Of a stretch of 64,000 bases of DNA, positions 21,049-30,081 are shown piece after piece. The stretch's first letter is position 1. Every line of letters starts with the position of its first letter. A program made the translations under genes and the position numbers. The DNA is from Pseudomonas sp. IB20 (GTDB lineage: Bacteria; Pseudomonadota; Gammaproteobacteria; Pseudomonadales; Pseudomonadaceae). The notes beneath the pieces are model-generated. The model was given only the letters and a program-made list of their open reading frames with translations, was not told the origin of the DNA and made no database searches. The DNA lies in the NCBI RefSeq assembly GCF_009707325.1, contig NZ_CP046103.1, forward strand, positions 992,001-1,056,000, in the 5' to 3' direction.

Positions 21049-21955
21049 TGTCCAGGGCGCGGTTGGCCATGGCTTCTCGGGTTTCGTGGGTGGCCGAGCC
21101 GATGTGCGGCAGGGTCACGGCGTTGCTCAGCTGGAACAACGGCGATTCAGCCAGCGGTTCCTGCTCATACACGTCCAGCCCGGCGCCACGAATTTTCTGG
21201 GTTTGCAGGGCTTCGATCAGCGCCGGCTCGTCCACCACCGGGCCACGGGAGATATTGATCAGGATCGCGCTGGATTTCATCAGGCCCAGCTCGCGGGTGC
21301 TGATCAAGTGGCGGGTCTTGTCGCTCAATGGCACCACCAGGCAGACGAAGTCCGACTCGGCCAGCAACTGGTCGAGGCTGCGAAATTGCGCGCCCAGTTC
21401 CTGTTCCAGCACGGTCTTGCGGCTGTTGCCGCTGTAGAGGATCGGCATATTGAAACCCAGGCGCCCGCGACGGGCGATGGCCGCGCCGATGTTGCCCATG
21501 CCAACGATGCCGAGGGTTTTGCCGTGTACATCGCAACCAAACAATGGTGCGCCAACGCTGGCTTTCCACTGGCCGGCCTTGGTCCAGGCGTCCAGTTCGG
21601 CTACGCGACGTGCGCTGCTCATCAGCAGGGCGAAGGCCAGGTCGGCGGTGCTTTCGGTGAGCACATCGGGAGTGTTGGTGAGCATGATCCCGCGCTCGTT
21701 GAAGTACGGCACGTCGTAGTTGTCGTAGCCTACCGACACGCTGGAGACCACTTCCAGTTTGCTTGCGCCTTCGAGCTGTGCGCGGCCGAGCTTGCGGCCT
21801 ACGCCGATCAGGCCGTGCGCGTGGGGCAGGGCTTCACTGAATTGAGCGTTGATATCGCCCAGCTTGGGGTTGGGGGCGATCACCTCGAAATCCTGTTGCA
21901 GGCGCTCGATCATGTGCGGGGTGATGCGGCTGAAGGCGAGGACGGTCTTTTTCAT
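20981..21955 (-). CDS. ghrB: D-2-hydroxyacid dehydrogenase (glyoxylate/hydroxypyruvate or 2-ketogluconate reductase type)
   Basis: A 324-residue NAD(P)H-dependent cytoplasmic reductase. The dinucleotide-binding loop is LGIVGMGNIGAAIARRG. The active-site Arg lies in NISRGPVVDE, the Glu in GAGLDVYEQEP and the His in LPHIGSATHETR. The Arg after the second strand (NSRKT) favours NADPH. This pattern fits GhrB/TkrA enzymes, which reduce glyoxylate, hydroxypyruvate and 2-ketogluconate. An ATG 15 bases upstream would add MSPPA; MKKTVLAFSRIT is preferred by family similarity. The specific substrate is inferred. Confidence 0.85.
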   Translation of the reverse strand: MKKTVLAFSRITPHMIERLQQDFEVIAPNPKLGDINAQFSEALPHAHGLIGVGRKLGRAQLEGASKLEVVSSVSVGYDNYDVPYFNERGIMLTNTPDVLTESTADLAFALLMSSARRVAELDAWTKAGQWKASVGAPLFGCDVHGKTLGIVGMGNIGAAIARRGRLGFNMPILYSGNSRKTVLEQELGAQFRSLDQLLAESDFVCLVVPLSDKTRHLISTRELGLMKSSAILINISRGPVVDEPALIEALQTQKIRGAGLDVYEQEPLAESPLFQLSNAVTLPHIGSATHETREAMANRALDNLRSALLGQRPQDLVNPQVWKG

Positions 21956-21970
21956 TGCAGGCGGGCTCAT

Positions 21971-22360
21971 CGACTACGGAAGAATGGTAAGCACGCTAAC
22001 ATTCCTGCCGACAATTGTCAGGGCGACCCTTTAACGGGTGGCTGGCTTGCCTGCGATAGCAATCTGTCAGTGATACATCTGCAGTTGGCCCACCGCTACG
22101 GAAGCAAGAGCACGGCGGCCTAGTAGCCGACCTGAGTGGTTGAAGCAAAAGCAGGGCAAAAGCACAGCAGCACACTCTCTGTCTGATGTACCGAGATCCA
22201 ACTGTGGGAGCGGGCTTGCTCGCGAAGGCGGTGGGTCAGTTACACATAGCTGACTGACCCACTGAGTGCGCCAGAGCACTTGACCGAGTTTACTGCCACA
22301 CTGCCGCTTGGAGCCGCTCTCACAGTAAATTGATGGTGGTTGTGGGGTAGCAATCCAAAA
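21971..22360. repeat. Repeat-rich intergenic region with REP fragments and a 61-bp repeat
   Basis: This gap holds a REP half (22038-22060), a 61-bp segment (22109-22169) identical to 51262-51322, a single GCGGGCTTGCTCGCG-type REP (22203-22228), and a hairpin with arms GTGGGTCAGT/ACTGACCCAC (22231-22240 and 22253-22262). No gene was recognised here. The next gene downstream on the minus strand side is the LysR gene, whose stop is at 22361. Confidence 0.8.
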
Positions 22361-23329
22361 TCAGTTCGCCAACCGCGCCCCACTCAGGCTGCCGCTCAAT
22401 TCATACGCCACCAACTCGGCCTGATGCGCCGCCAGAATCTCCGGCAACGACCCACGCAGGTATTCCACCCACGTCTTGATCTTCGCATCCAGATACTGGC
22501 GCGACGGGTATATGGCGTACAGGTTCAGCTCTTGCGAGCGATAGGTCGGCATCACCCGCACCAAAGTGCCATTGCGCAGGCCTTCGATGGCGGCATACAC
22601 CGGCAACAGGCCGACGCCCATACCACTGGTAATCGCGGTTTTCATCGCGTCGGCCGAATTCACCAGAAACGGTGAAGTGTTGATCGCCACACTTTCCTGG
22701 CCTTCAGGCCCGTTGAAGGTCCATTTATCCAACTGGATCACCGGGCTCACCAACCGCAGGCAGGCGTGGTTGAGCAAGTCCTGCGGCCGCTGCGCACACC
22801 CCTTGGCCTTGACGTAATCCGGCGAGGCACAGGCGATGCTGTAGGTGATACCTAGGCGCTGAGACACGAAACCCGAGTCGGGCAGTTCGCTGGCTAGCAC
22901 GATGGACACGTCATAACCCTCATCGAGCAGGTCCGGCACGCGGTTGGCCAGGGTTAGGTCGAAAGTCACGTCGGGGTGGGTACGGCGGTAGCGGGCAATC
23001 GCGTCGATGACGAAATGCTGGCCGATGCCGGTCATGGTGTGCACTTTCAACTGCCCGGCGGGGCGTGCGTGTGCATCGCTGGCTTCGGCCTCTGCTTCCT
23101 CGACATAGGCGAGGATCTGCTCGCAGCGCAGCAAATAACGTTTGCCGGCTTCGGTCAGCGCGATGCGTCGGGTGGTGCGGTTGAGCAAGCGGGTTTGCAG
23201 ATGGGCCTCAAGGTTGGAGACCGCGCGCGAGACGTTGGCAGTGGTGGTGTCCAGTTGCCCGGCGGCGGCGGTGAAGCTGCCAGCTTCGGCCACGCAACTG
23301 AAAGCGCGCATGTTTTGCAAAGTGTCCAT
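22361..23329 (-). CDS. LysR-family regulator, divergent from the FUSC efflux operon
   Basis: A 322-residue LTTR. The N-terminal helix-turn-helix is AFSCVAEAGSFTAAAGQLDTT then VSRAVSNLEAHLQTRLLNRTTRR, and the effector-binding domain starts near residue 95. It is transcribed away from the outer-membrane factor-FUSC-MFP operon, a layout typical of a regulator of that operon (AaeR and AaeXAB in E. coli). The effector, possibly an aromatic acid, is inferred from that parallel only. Confidence 0.9.
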   Translation of the reverse strand: MDTLQNMRAFSCVAEAGSFTAAAGQLDTTTANVSRAVSNLEAHLQTRLLNRTTRRIALTEAGKRYLLRCEQILAYVEEAEAEASDAHARPAGQLKVHTMTGIGQHFVIDAIARYRRTHPDVTFDLTLANRVPDLLDEGYDVSIVLASELPDSGFVSQRLGITYSIACASPDYVKAKGCAQRPQDLLNHACLRLVSPVIQLDKWTFNGPEGQESVAINTSPFLVNSADAMKTAITSGMGVGLLPVYAAIEGLRNGTLVRVMPTYRSQELNLYAIYPSRQYLDAKIKTWVEYLRGSLPEILAAHQAELVAYELSGSLSGARLAN

Positions 23330-23373
23330 GGAGTGTTCTCAGGGGAGATAACAAATTGTGACAGAAAGTTACG

Positions 23374-23413
23374 CCGTTCAGTGATCCCTACCAACGGATT
23401 ATCGCCTGAACGG
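23374..23413. promoter_or_regulatory. Inverted repeat in the LysR/efflux intergenic region
   Basis: CCGTTCAG (23374-23381) and CTGAACGG (23406-23413) form an 8-bp inverted repeat with a 24-bp spacer between the divergent genes. It could be a LysR binding region. This rests on position and symmetry only. Confidence 0.4.
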
Positions 23414-23511
23414 TAATAAAGATTCACAGGAATGCCAGCTTATCGTCTTCCATCGCGCCCCCTAGAATTGCGCCACCTCTCCCGCAACACCACCTCAGGA
23501 ATACGCTTGCC

Positions 23512-25017
23512 GTGCCGCGTCCATCACAGAGGCGAGCTCTCAGTGTTTGCGCCTTATCGTTAGCAATCAGCGGCTGCATCGGAACCGGAGGAATCGCCCC
23601 CCAAGGCCAGGCCCTAAACGCCAATAACCTGGCCACCGACGAAGCCATCCAAAGCGCCGCCCAAGACGCCCACTGGTCCACCACGCAATGGTGGCAAGCC
23701 TACGGTGACCCGCAACTCAATCGTTGGGTCCAACTCGCCACGCAAAACAGCCCGAGCCTGGCCATGGCCGCCGCGCGGGTGCGTGAGGCGCGGGCCATGG
23801 CCGGGATTGCCGAGTCGGCCGAGTCGTTGCAGATCAACAGTGACACCACCCTCAAGCGCCACAACTGGCCCAAAGATCAGTTCTACGGCCCGGGCGAACT
23901 GAGTGGCGCCAATACCTGGGACAATAATTCGTCCCTGGGCCTGAGCTACGCCCTCGACCTCTGGGGCCGCGAAAGCAATGCCACCGAACGCGCCGTCGAC
24001 CTGGCGCATATGAGCACCGCCGAAGCGCGCCAGGCCCAGCTCGAACTGCAAAACAACGTGGTGCGCGCCTATATCCAGCTGTCGCTGCATTACGCCAACC
24101 GTGATATCGCCGCCGCGACCTTGGCCCAGCAACAGCAGATTCTCGACTTGGCCAACAAACGCCTGGACGCCGGGATCGGCACCCACTTCGACGTGAGCCA
24201 GGCCGAAACGCCGTTGCCGGAGACCCATCGCCAGCTCGACGCCTTGGACGAAGAAATCGCCCTGAGCCGTAACCAGCTGGCTGCTTTAGCGGGCAAGGGC
24301 CCGGGTGAAGGCGCGCAACTGCAACGCCCGAGTTTGTCCCTGGCCGCCCCGTTGAAATTGCCGTCGAGCTTGCCGGCGCAATTGCTCGGCCAACGCCCGG
24401 ACGTGGTTGCCAGCCGTTGGCAGGTCGCCGCACAGGCCCGAGGCATCGATGTGGCCTACGCCGGTTTCTACCCCAACGTCGACCTGGTCGGCAGCCTTGG
24501 CTATATGGCCACCGGCGGCGGCATGCTGGCGTTTCTGGCGGGCAAGAAATTCAACTACAACGTCGGCCCGGCGATCACCTTGCCGATCTTCGACGGCGGC
24601 CGTTTGCGTGGAGAATTGGGCGAAGCCAGCGCCGGTTATGACATCGCTGTGGCCAAGTACAACCAGACCCTGGTCAACGCGCTCAAGGGCATCAGCGACC
24701 AGTTGATCCGCCGCGAATCCATGGACAAGCAGTCGAGCTTCGCCGCGCAATCGGTGGCCTCGGCGCAGAAAACCTACGACATCGCGATGATCGCCTACCA
24801 GCGCGGCCTCACCGATTACGTGAACGTGTTGAACGCCCAGACCCTGCTGTTTCGCCAGCAACAGGTCGAGCAACAGGTGCAGGCCGCGCGCTTGAGTGCG
24901 CATGCCGAGCTGGTCACCGCCCTCGGCGGCGGACTCGGTGCCGGCGACGATGTACCGCAACACGCCAAGACCCTCCCGAGCAAAACCCCGGCGGCACTGG
25001 CCGTGTTTGATCACTGA
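23512..25017 (+). CDS. NodT/OprM-family outer-membrane efflux lipoprotein
   Basis: A 501-residue channel subunit. The signal peptide ends in a lipobox (LAISGC), so Cys22 is probably lipidated. Two outer-membrane-efflux repeats follow (starting near WWQAYGDPQLNRWV and NQLAALAGKGPGEG), with the typical LLGQRPDVVASRW and GLTDYVNVLNAQ segments. The start codon is GTG. The FUSC gene begins 10 bases after its stop, so this channel serves the same pump. Confidence 0.92.
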   Translation: MPRPSQRRALSVCALSLAISGCIGTGGIAPQGQALNANNLATDEAIQSAAQDAHWSTTQWWQAYGDPQLNRWVQLATQNSPSLAMAAARVREARAMAGIAESAESLQINSDTTLKRHNWPKDQFYGPGELSGANTWDNNSSLGLSYALDLWGRESNATERAVDLAHMSTAEARQAQLELQNNVVRAYIQLSLHYANRDIAAATLAQQQQILDLANKRLDAGIGTHFDVSQAETPLPETHRQLDALDEEIALSRNQLAALAGKGPGEGAQLQRPSLSLAAPLKLPSSLPAQLLGQRPDVVASRWQVAAQARGIDVAYAGFYPNVDLVGSLGYMATGGGMLAFLAGKKFNYNVGPAITLPIFDGGRLRGELGEASAGYDIAVAKYNQTLVNALKGISDQLIRRESMDKQSSFAAQSVASAQKTYDIAMIAYQRGLTDYVNVLNAQTLLFRQQQVEQQVQAARLSAHAELVTALGGGLGAGDDVPQHAKTLPSKTPAALAVFDH

Positions 25018-25027
25018 GTAGCCTTTA

Positions 25028-27205
25028 ATGACGCCCTTGCTTGCACCGCTGCGCTGGTTGCACTCCTTGGAGTGGCGCCGTGGTTTTTTCGACTGGGCAC
25101 GCAGCGATGGCGTGACCTGGGTGTACATCTTCAAGGTGCTGATCGCCGCGTTCCTCACGCTGTGGCTAGCGATGCGCCTGGAACTGCCGCAACCGCGCAC
25201 CGCGATGATCACCGTGTTTATCGTGATGCAACCGCAGAGCGGCCAGGTGTTCGCCAAGAGTTTTTACCGCTTCCTCGGCACCTTGGCGGGGTCGGCGGTG
25301 ATGGTCTTGTTGATCGCCTTGTTTGCGCAGAACACCGAACTGTTCCTCGGCGCACTGGCGATCTGGGTGGGCATTTGCACCGCAGGCGCGACGCGGAATC
25401 GCAACTTTCGCGCCTATGGGTTTGTGTTGGCCGGCTACACGGCGGCGATGGTCGGTTTGCCCGCCCTGGCGCACCCGGACGGCGCCTTTATGGCGGCGGT
25501 GTGGCGGGTGCTGGAAATTTCACTGGGGATTCTCTGCTCCACCGTGGTCAGCGCCGCGATCCTGCCGCAAACCAGCAGCGCCGCCATGCGCAATGCCTTG
25601 TATCAACGCTTTGGCGTGTTCGCATTGTTCGTCACCGACGGCTTGCGTGGGCGTAGCCAGCGCGAAGGGTTCGAGGCCAGCAACGTGCGCTTTATCGCCG
25701 AAGCCGTGGGCCTGGAAGGGCTGCGCAGCGTCACCGTGTTTGAAGACCCGCATATGCGCCGAAGGAATGGCCGGCTCAGTCGCCTCAACAGCGAATTCAT
25801 GAGCATCACCACGCGCTTCAACGCCTTGCACCAGTTGCTTGAGCGGCTGCGCACGGATGCGGCGGATCACGTGGTCGCCGCGATCAAACCGGGCCTGCAA
25901 GACCTGGCCGAAGTGCTTGATGGTTTCTCCGGCCGCGCCCTGACCAGCCCCGACGCTGGGCGCTTGGTCAATCAACTGAGTGCCTATAAAGATGGCCTGC
26001 CCGCCAAGGTGCGCAGCCTGCGTGCGACCTTCCAGGAGGGTAACCCGAGCGAGGCCGAGCAGCTGGATTTCCATACCGCCTACGAGCTGCTGTACCGCTT
26101 CGTCGACGACCTGCACAACTACGCGCAAACCCACGCATCGCTGGCCGATCACACCCACGCGCGCGAGCAGTGGGACGAAGCCTACACGCCGAAAACCAAC
26201 TGGCTGGCCTGCGCCGCTTCGGGGATTCGCGCGTCGTTTATTCTGATTGTGCTGGGCAGTTACTGGGTCGCCACCGCCTGGCCCAGCGGCGCGACCATGA
26301 CCCTGATCGCCGCCGCCACCGTTGGCTTGTCCGCCGCCACGCCCAACCCCAAACGCATGGCCTTCCAGATGGCCTGCGGCACGTTGATCGGTGCGCTGGT
26401 GGGCTTCGTCGAAATGTTCTTCGTGTTCCCCTGGATCGACGGCTTCCCGCTGCTGTGCGTAATGCTTGCGCCGGTGATCATCTTCGGCGCCTTCCTCGCC
26501 TCACGTCCGCAGTACGCCGGCGTCGGTGTGGGCCTGTTGATTTTCTTCAGCACCGGTTCGGTGCCGGACAACCTCACGGTCTACAACCCCTACACCTTTA
26601 TCAACGACTACATCGCCATGGTTATCGGCATGTTGGTGTGTGCGGCGGCGGGCGCGATTATCCTGCCGCCGAACAGCCGCTGGTTATGGCGCCGCCTGGA
26701 ACAGGACCTGCGTGAGCAAGTGGTGTACGCGATCAGCGGCAAGCTCAAGGGCCTGGCGTCAAGTTTCGAAAGCCGCACCCGCGACCTGCTGCACCAGGCC
26801 TACGGCCTCGCCGTCGGCCAGCCGCACGTGCAGCGCGACCTGCTGCGCTGGATGTTCGTGGTGCTGGAAGTCGGCCACGCGATTATCGAGTTGCGCAAGG
26901 AGCAGGCGATTTTGCCGGTGCACCCGGCGTATGCCGAGTCCCAACCCTGGCGCCAGGCGATCCGCGTGATGGGCCGCTCGCTGGTGCGGCTGTTCCTGCA
27001 ACCGAGCGCGAGCAACCTGGAGCGCGGCCTGATTGCCGTCGACCATGCGATTAGCCGCGTGCAGGCCACCGATGAACCCTTCGCCCCGCACTTCGACACC
27101 TCGGCCCTGCGCCGGGTGAAAAGCTACCTGCACTTTATCCGCACCTCGTTGCTGGACCCGCAATCACCCCTGGCGGCCCTTAAAGGAGCCCCGCATGCCT
27201 CGTGA
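25028..27205 (+). CDS. FUSC-family inner-membrane transporter (AaeB-like)
   Basis: A 725-residue protein with two clusters of membrane helices, at about residues 30-180 and 395-545, each followed by a long cytoplasmic helical region. This is the fusaric-acid-resistance/AaeB layout. The motif QPRTAMITVFIVMQPQSGQVFAKS then RFLGTLAGSAVMVLLI and its second-half counterpart WPSGATMTLIAAATVGLSAATPNP are visible. It probably exports aromatic acids or related toxins. The next gene starts inside its last codons. Confidence 0.9.
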   Translation: MTPLLAPLRWLHSLEWRRGFFDWARSDGVTWVYIFKVLIAAFLTLWLAMRLELPQPRTAMITVFIVMQPQSGQVFAKSFYRFLGTLAGSAVMVLLIALFAQNTELFLGALAIWVGICTAGATRNRNFRAYGFVLAGYTAAMVGLPALAHPDGAFMAAVWRVLEISLGILCSTVVSAAILPQTSSAAMRNALYQRFGVFALFVTDGLRGRSQREGFEASNVRFIAEAVGLEGLRSVTVFEDPHMRRRNGRLSRLNSEFMSITTRFNALHQLLERLRTDAADHVVAAIKPGLQDLAEVLDGFSGRALTSPDAGRLVNQLSAYKDGLPAKVRSLRATFQEGNPSEAEQLDFHTAYELLYRFVDDLHNYAQTHASLADHTHAREQWDEAYTPKTNWLACAASGIRASFILIVLGSYWVATAWPSGATMTLIAAATVGLSAATPNPKRMAFQMACGTLIGALVGFVEMFFVFPWIDGFPLLCVMLAPVIIFGAFLASRPQYAGVGVGLLIFFSTGSVPDNLTVYNPYTFINDYIAMVIGMLVCAAAGAIILPPNSRWLWRRLEQDLREQVVYAISGKLKGLASSFESRTRDLLHQAYGLAVGQPHVQRDLLRWMFVVLEVGHAIIELRKEQAILPVHPAYAESQPWRQAIRVMGRSLVRLFLQPSASNLERGLIAVDHAISRVQATDEPFAPHFDTSALRRVKSYLHFIRTSLLDPQSPLAALKGAPHAS

Positions 27206-27395
27206 AATCGCATTCCACGGCGTCTACATGCCGACCATGACCCTGATGTTTTTTATCGCCGCAGGGCTGGCCTGGGCCTTGGACCGCTTCCTGGCCGGGT
27301 TGGACCTGTACCGGTTTTTCTGGCACCCGGCGTTGCTGCGCCTGAGCCTGTTCGTTTGCTTGTTCGGCGCCCTGGCGCTGACCGTCTACCGTTGA
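27195..27395 (+). CDS. DUF1656 (AaeX-like) small membrane protein
   Basis: A 66-residue protein with two membrane segments (MPTMTLMFFIAAGLAWAL and LSLFVCLFGALALTVY). DUF1656/AaeX proteins are constant partners of FUSC and HlyD components. The start overlaps the end of the FUSC gene by 11 bases, with AAAGGAG upstream. Its exact role in the pump is not known. Confidence 0.88.
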   Translation: MPREIAFHGVYMPTMTLMFFIAAGLAWALDRFLAGLDLYRFFWHPALLRLSLFVCLFGALALTVYR

Positions 27396-27405
27396 GAATG
27401 CCCCG

Positions 27406-28266
27406 ATGAAAAAGTTTTTCAGCCTGCTCGCGACCTTGCTGGTATTGGCTTTGGCGATCTGGATTGGCCGCACGTTGTGGGTGCACTACATGGAAACGCC
27501 GTGGACCCGCGACGGCCGCGTGCGCGCCGACATCATCAACGTGGCGGCCGACGTCACCGGCGAAGTGGTGGATGTGCCGGTGCGTGATAACCAGTTGGTG
27601 AAAAGGGGCGACCTGCTGATGCAGATCGACCCCGAGCACTACCGCATCGCGGTCAAGCAGGCGCAATCGCTGGTCGCTTCGCGCAAAGCCACCTGGGAGA
27701 TGCGCAAGGTCAACGCCCACCGCCGCGCCGACCTCGACGCCCTGGTGATTTCCAAGGAAAACCGCGACGATGCCAGCAACATCGCCGACTCGGCCCTGGC
27801 TGATTACCAGCATGCGCTGGCGCAACTGGAAGCGGCCGAACTCAACCTCAAGCGCACCCAGGTGGTGGCGGCGGTGGACGGCTACGTCACCAACCTCAAC
27901 GTGCACCGCGGCGATTACGCGCGCATCGGCGAAGCCAAGATGGCCGTGGTCGATATGAACTCGTTCTGGGTATATGGCTTCTTTGAAGAGACCAAGTTGC
28001 CCCACGTCAAAGTTGGTGACAAGGCCGATATGCAACTGATGAGTGGCGAGACGCTCAAGGGCCACGTGGAAAGCATCTCGCGCGGCATCTACGACCGTGA
28101 CAACCCGGAGAGTCGCGAACTGATCGCCGATGTGAACCCGACCTTCAACTGGGTGCGCCTGGCCCAGCGCGTGCCGGTGCGGATTCACATTGATGAAGTG
28201 CCTGAAGGCGTGCTGCTGGCGGCGGGGATTACTTGCACCGTCATCGTCAACCCGACGCAAAACTGA
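27406..28266 (+). CDS. HlyD/AaeA-type membrane fusion protein of the FUSC pump
   Basis: A 286-residue periplasmic adaptor with an N-terminal anchor (FSLLATLLVLALAIWIG), then MYETPW-like METPWTRDGRVRADIINVAADVTG, typical of AaeA/EmrA adaptors. Lipoyl half-motifs flank a helical hairpin (LVKRGDLLMQID and VVAAVDGYVTNLNVHRGDY). It completes an OMF-FUSC-DUF1656-MFP operon on the + strand. Confidence 0.9.
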   Translation: MKKFFSLLATLLVLALAIWIGRTLWVHYMETPWTRDGRVRADIINVAADVTGEVVDVPVRDNQLVKRGDLLMQIDPEHYRIAVKQAQSLVASRKATWEMRKVNAHRRADLDALVISKENRDDASNIADSALADYQHALAQLEAAELNLKRTQVVAAVDGYVTNLNVHRGDYARIGEAKMAVVDMNSFWVYGFFEETKLPHVKVGDKADMQLMSGETLKGHVESISRGIYDRDNPESRELIADVNPTFNWVRLAQRVPVRIHIDEVPEGVLLAAGITCTVIVNPTQN

Positions 28267-28267
28267 A

Positions 28268-28374
28268 TGTGGGAGCTGGCTTGCCTGCGATAGTCATGGG
28301 TATCTCGCATGTCAGTTGAAGGATGTGCAGTTGACCCACCGCTATCGCAGGCAAGCCAGCTCCCACATTTTTTT
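28268..28374. repeat. REPIN after the FUSC efflux operon, followed by a T run
   Basis: Two inverted REP sequences (GTGGGAGCTGGCTTGCCTGCGAT and its complement) lie at 28268-28292 and 28343-28367, with about 50 bp between. Seven T follow the distal arm on the + strand, so the folded RNA may also end the efflux transcript. Confidence 0.9.
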
Positions 28375-28381
28375 GACCGCG

Positions 28382-28783
28382 TCAGGCCTTGATGAAGGTT
28401 TCGTGCAAATGGCGCCACAACAGCGCGCCGCTGGCCTGTTTTTCAAACACCACGGTGGCGCGGCGATCGGTTTGCGTGCCGCTGTCGTCAACCTGATGTT
28501 CGCGGTAAGTCACCGTCGCGCCGCGTGCATGCCGGTCAATACCGGCCATTTCGCTCAAGGTGATCTTCAACCCCGGGCGCATGCCGCCCAAACGTGTGAA
28601 CAGCGCTTTAACGCCGGCTGCATTCACCCTCGTCCCCGTGGCGGGCGCGACCATGCTGAATTCAGGTGAGAACCGCGCAAGCAAGGTTTCCAGAGTTTCC
28701 TGGGGCGCAACGCCGGCAAACCATTGTTCGATCTCGACGTGGGTCTGGATCACTTCCTCAAAAAAATCGCTGTAATCAATCAT
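28382..28783 (-). CDS. NTF2/SnoaL-like small protein
   Basis: A 133-residue protein with the cone-shaped NTF2-like fold pattern: an N-terminal helix (YSDFFEEVIQTHVEIEQWFAG), then strands ending WRHLHETFIKA. Such proteins can be small enzymes or ligand binders; the function here is unknown. The longer open frame upstream overlaps the MFS gene. ATG 28783 overlaps the MFS stop by 4 bases, so the pair is translationally coupled. Confidence 0.75.
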   Translation of the reverse strand: MIDYSDFFEEVIQTHVEIEQWFAGVAPQETLETLLARFSPEFSMVAPATGTRVNAAGVKALFTRLGGMRPGLKITLSEMAGIDRHARGATVTYREHQVDDSGTQTDRRATVVFEKQASGALLWRHLHETFIKA

Positions 28784-29970
28784 TGCTGGGACTCGCTGGC
28801 AGGGTGAAGCAGTGTGCGTACCCTGGACGCATCCAGGCGCAACACGGCAAAAAGGGGCAACAATGTCAGGGCTGCGGCCATCGTGAAGGTTATGGCAAAG
28901 GAATCCAAGGCCGACAACAACGCACTGAGGGCGGCAGCGCCCAGGCAGAAGCTGACTTGCCGATTGATGTTCCACAGGGCGCTGGCATGGCCCATGCGCT
29001 CGGCGGGTATGTCGAGAAACGCCAGGGTCTGTGCGGTGCTGCTGCACAGGCTGCCGCCCAGGCCCATCAACGTATAGGCCAGAATAATCAAGGCCGGTTC
29101 GGGTTTTGTCAGCAGCAGAATGCCGACACATTGCAGGGCCATGCCCGCCAGTAGCAAGGGTTTGGGGCCGCTGCGGTTGAACAGTTTTTTGCTCAGGAAA
29201 ATCGCCAGCGCCGACGCCAGCGCCCACGGCAACATCAGCGCGCCGGTGCGTGTGGCGTCGTAGCCCAGGCCGCGCAGGTAGAGGATGGCGATCAGGCTGG
29301 TGCCGATAAATACGCCGGGGATGAACAGATAGACCAGCATCGCCACGCGCAGCATCGGGCTGCGGATCTGTTTGAAAATACTGTCCAGGGCCAAGGCCGG
29401 GCGCACCGTTGCCGGCGCGTCAGGTTTTATCCACAGCAGTGCCAGCAGCAGCGTGAGCAACGCCAGTGGTAGGTTGGCGTAGAAGATCCGGCGCCATGAC
29501 ACGGTGTCGACGATCAGCCCGCCCAACGCCGGGGACAGCGCCGGTACCAGCAGGGCTACCGACATCACCCGCGCCGTGAGTTGGCTGCGTTCTGCCGCCG
29601 GGTAATGCCGGTAAGCCATGGCTTGCCCCACGGGAATCAGCAAACCACCGCCCAAGCCTTGCAGCGCGCGCCAGCCAATCAACGTTTCGATTGAACCCGC
29701 CTGGCCGACCATCACCGAAGCCCCCGCGAATAACAGCAGGCTCGCCGCGATCAGCGTGCGTTCACCCAGTATCGCCGCCAGCCACACACTCAAAGGGATG
29801 ATCACGGTCAGCCCCAGCATGTAGGCGTTGCTGATCCAGGCCAGTTGCGTCACTGAGGCATGCAGCTCGCGGGCGATGTCCGGGTAGGCGACCGTGGCGA
29901 CAAACATGTTCACCAGGTCCAGGGCGAAGCCGAGTAAGAAGATCCAGGCGACTTTCGAGCGGTAGGTCAT
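28780..29970 (-). CDS. MFS drug/metabolite exporter (DHA type)
   Basis: A 396-residue major facilitator protein with about 12 hydrophobic segments. Signatures are the loop LGERTLI (a motif-A remnant), RALQGLGGGLLIPVGQAMAY in helix 4 and the antiporter motif C-like LVPALSPALGGLIVDTVSWR in helix 5. It probably exports a small toxic compound. It is divergent from a LysR gene, with a palindrome between them. Confidence 0.87.
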   Translation of the reverse strand: MTYRSKVAWIFLLGFALDLVNMFVATVAYPDIARELHASVTQLAWISNAYMLGLTVIIPLSVWLAAILGERTLIAASLLLFAGASVMVGQAGSIETLIGWRALQGLGGGLLIPVGQAMAYRHYPAAERSQLTARVMSVALLVPALSPALGGLIVDTVSWRRIFYANLPLALLTLLLALLWIKPDAPATVRPALALDSIFKQIRSPMLRVAMLVYLFIPGVFIGTSLIAILYLRGLGYDATRTGALMLPWALASALAIFLSKKLFNRSGPKPLLLAGMALQCVGILLLTKPEPALIILAYTLMGLGGSLCSSTAQTLAFLDIPAERMGHASALWNINRQVSFCLGAAALSALLSALDSFAITFTMAAALTLLPLFAVLRLDASRVRTLLHPASESQQ

Positions 29971-30044
29971 GAACGCGATCCTGCGAGTGAAGCGGGCAGG
30001 GTAGGCCGCCTGCAGGGTTTGGGATACGCCGGTTTGCCTGTTAG

Positions 30045-30067
30045 TTTGTCAAAAATATTTTGACAAA
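30045..30067. promoter_or_regulatory. Perfect 10-bp inverted repeat between the MFS and LysR genes
   Basis: The arms TTTGTCAAAA (30045-30054) and TTTTGACAAA (30058-30067) are perfect complements around ATA. The site overlaps the start of the LysR gene's ribosome-binding region (AAAGGAGG) and lies 75 bp before the MFS start. It is a probable operator, which could allow autorepression of the LysR gene. Confidence 0.65.
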
Positions 30068-30081
30068 GGAGGGCGCGGCCG

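Noticed and set aside
20807..22123. 438-codon open frame on the + strand
   Set aside because: It is antisense to the dehydrogenase gene and its internal repeat comes from the 131-bp duplication.
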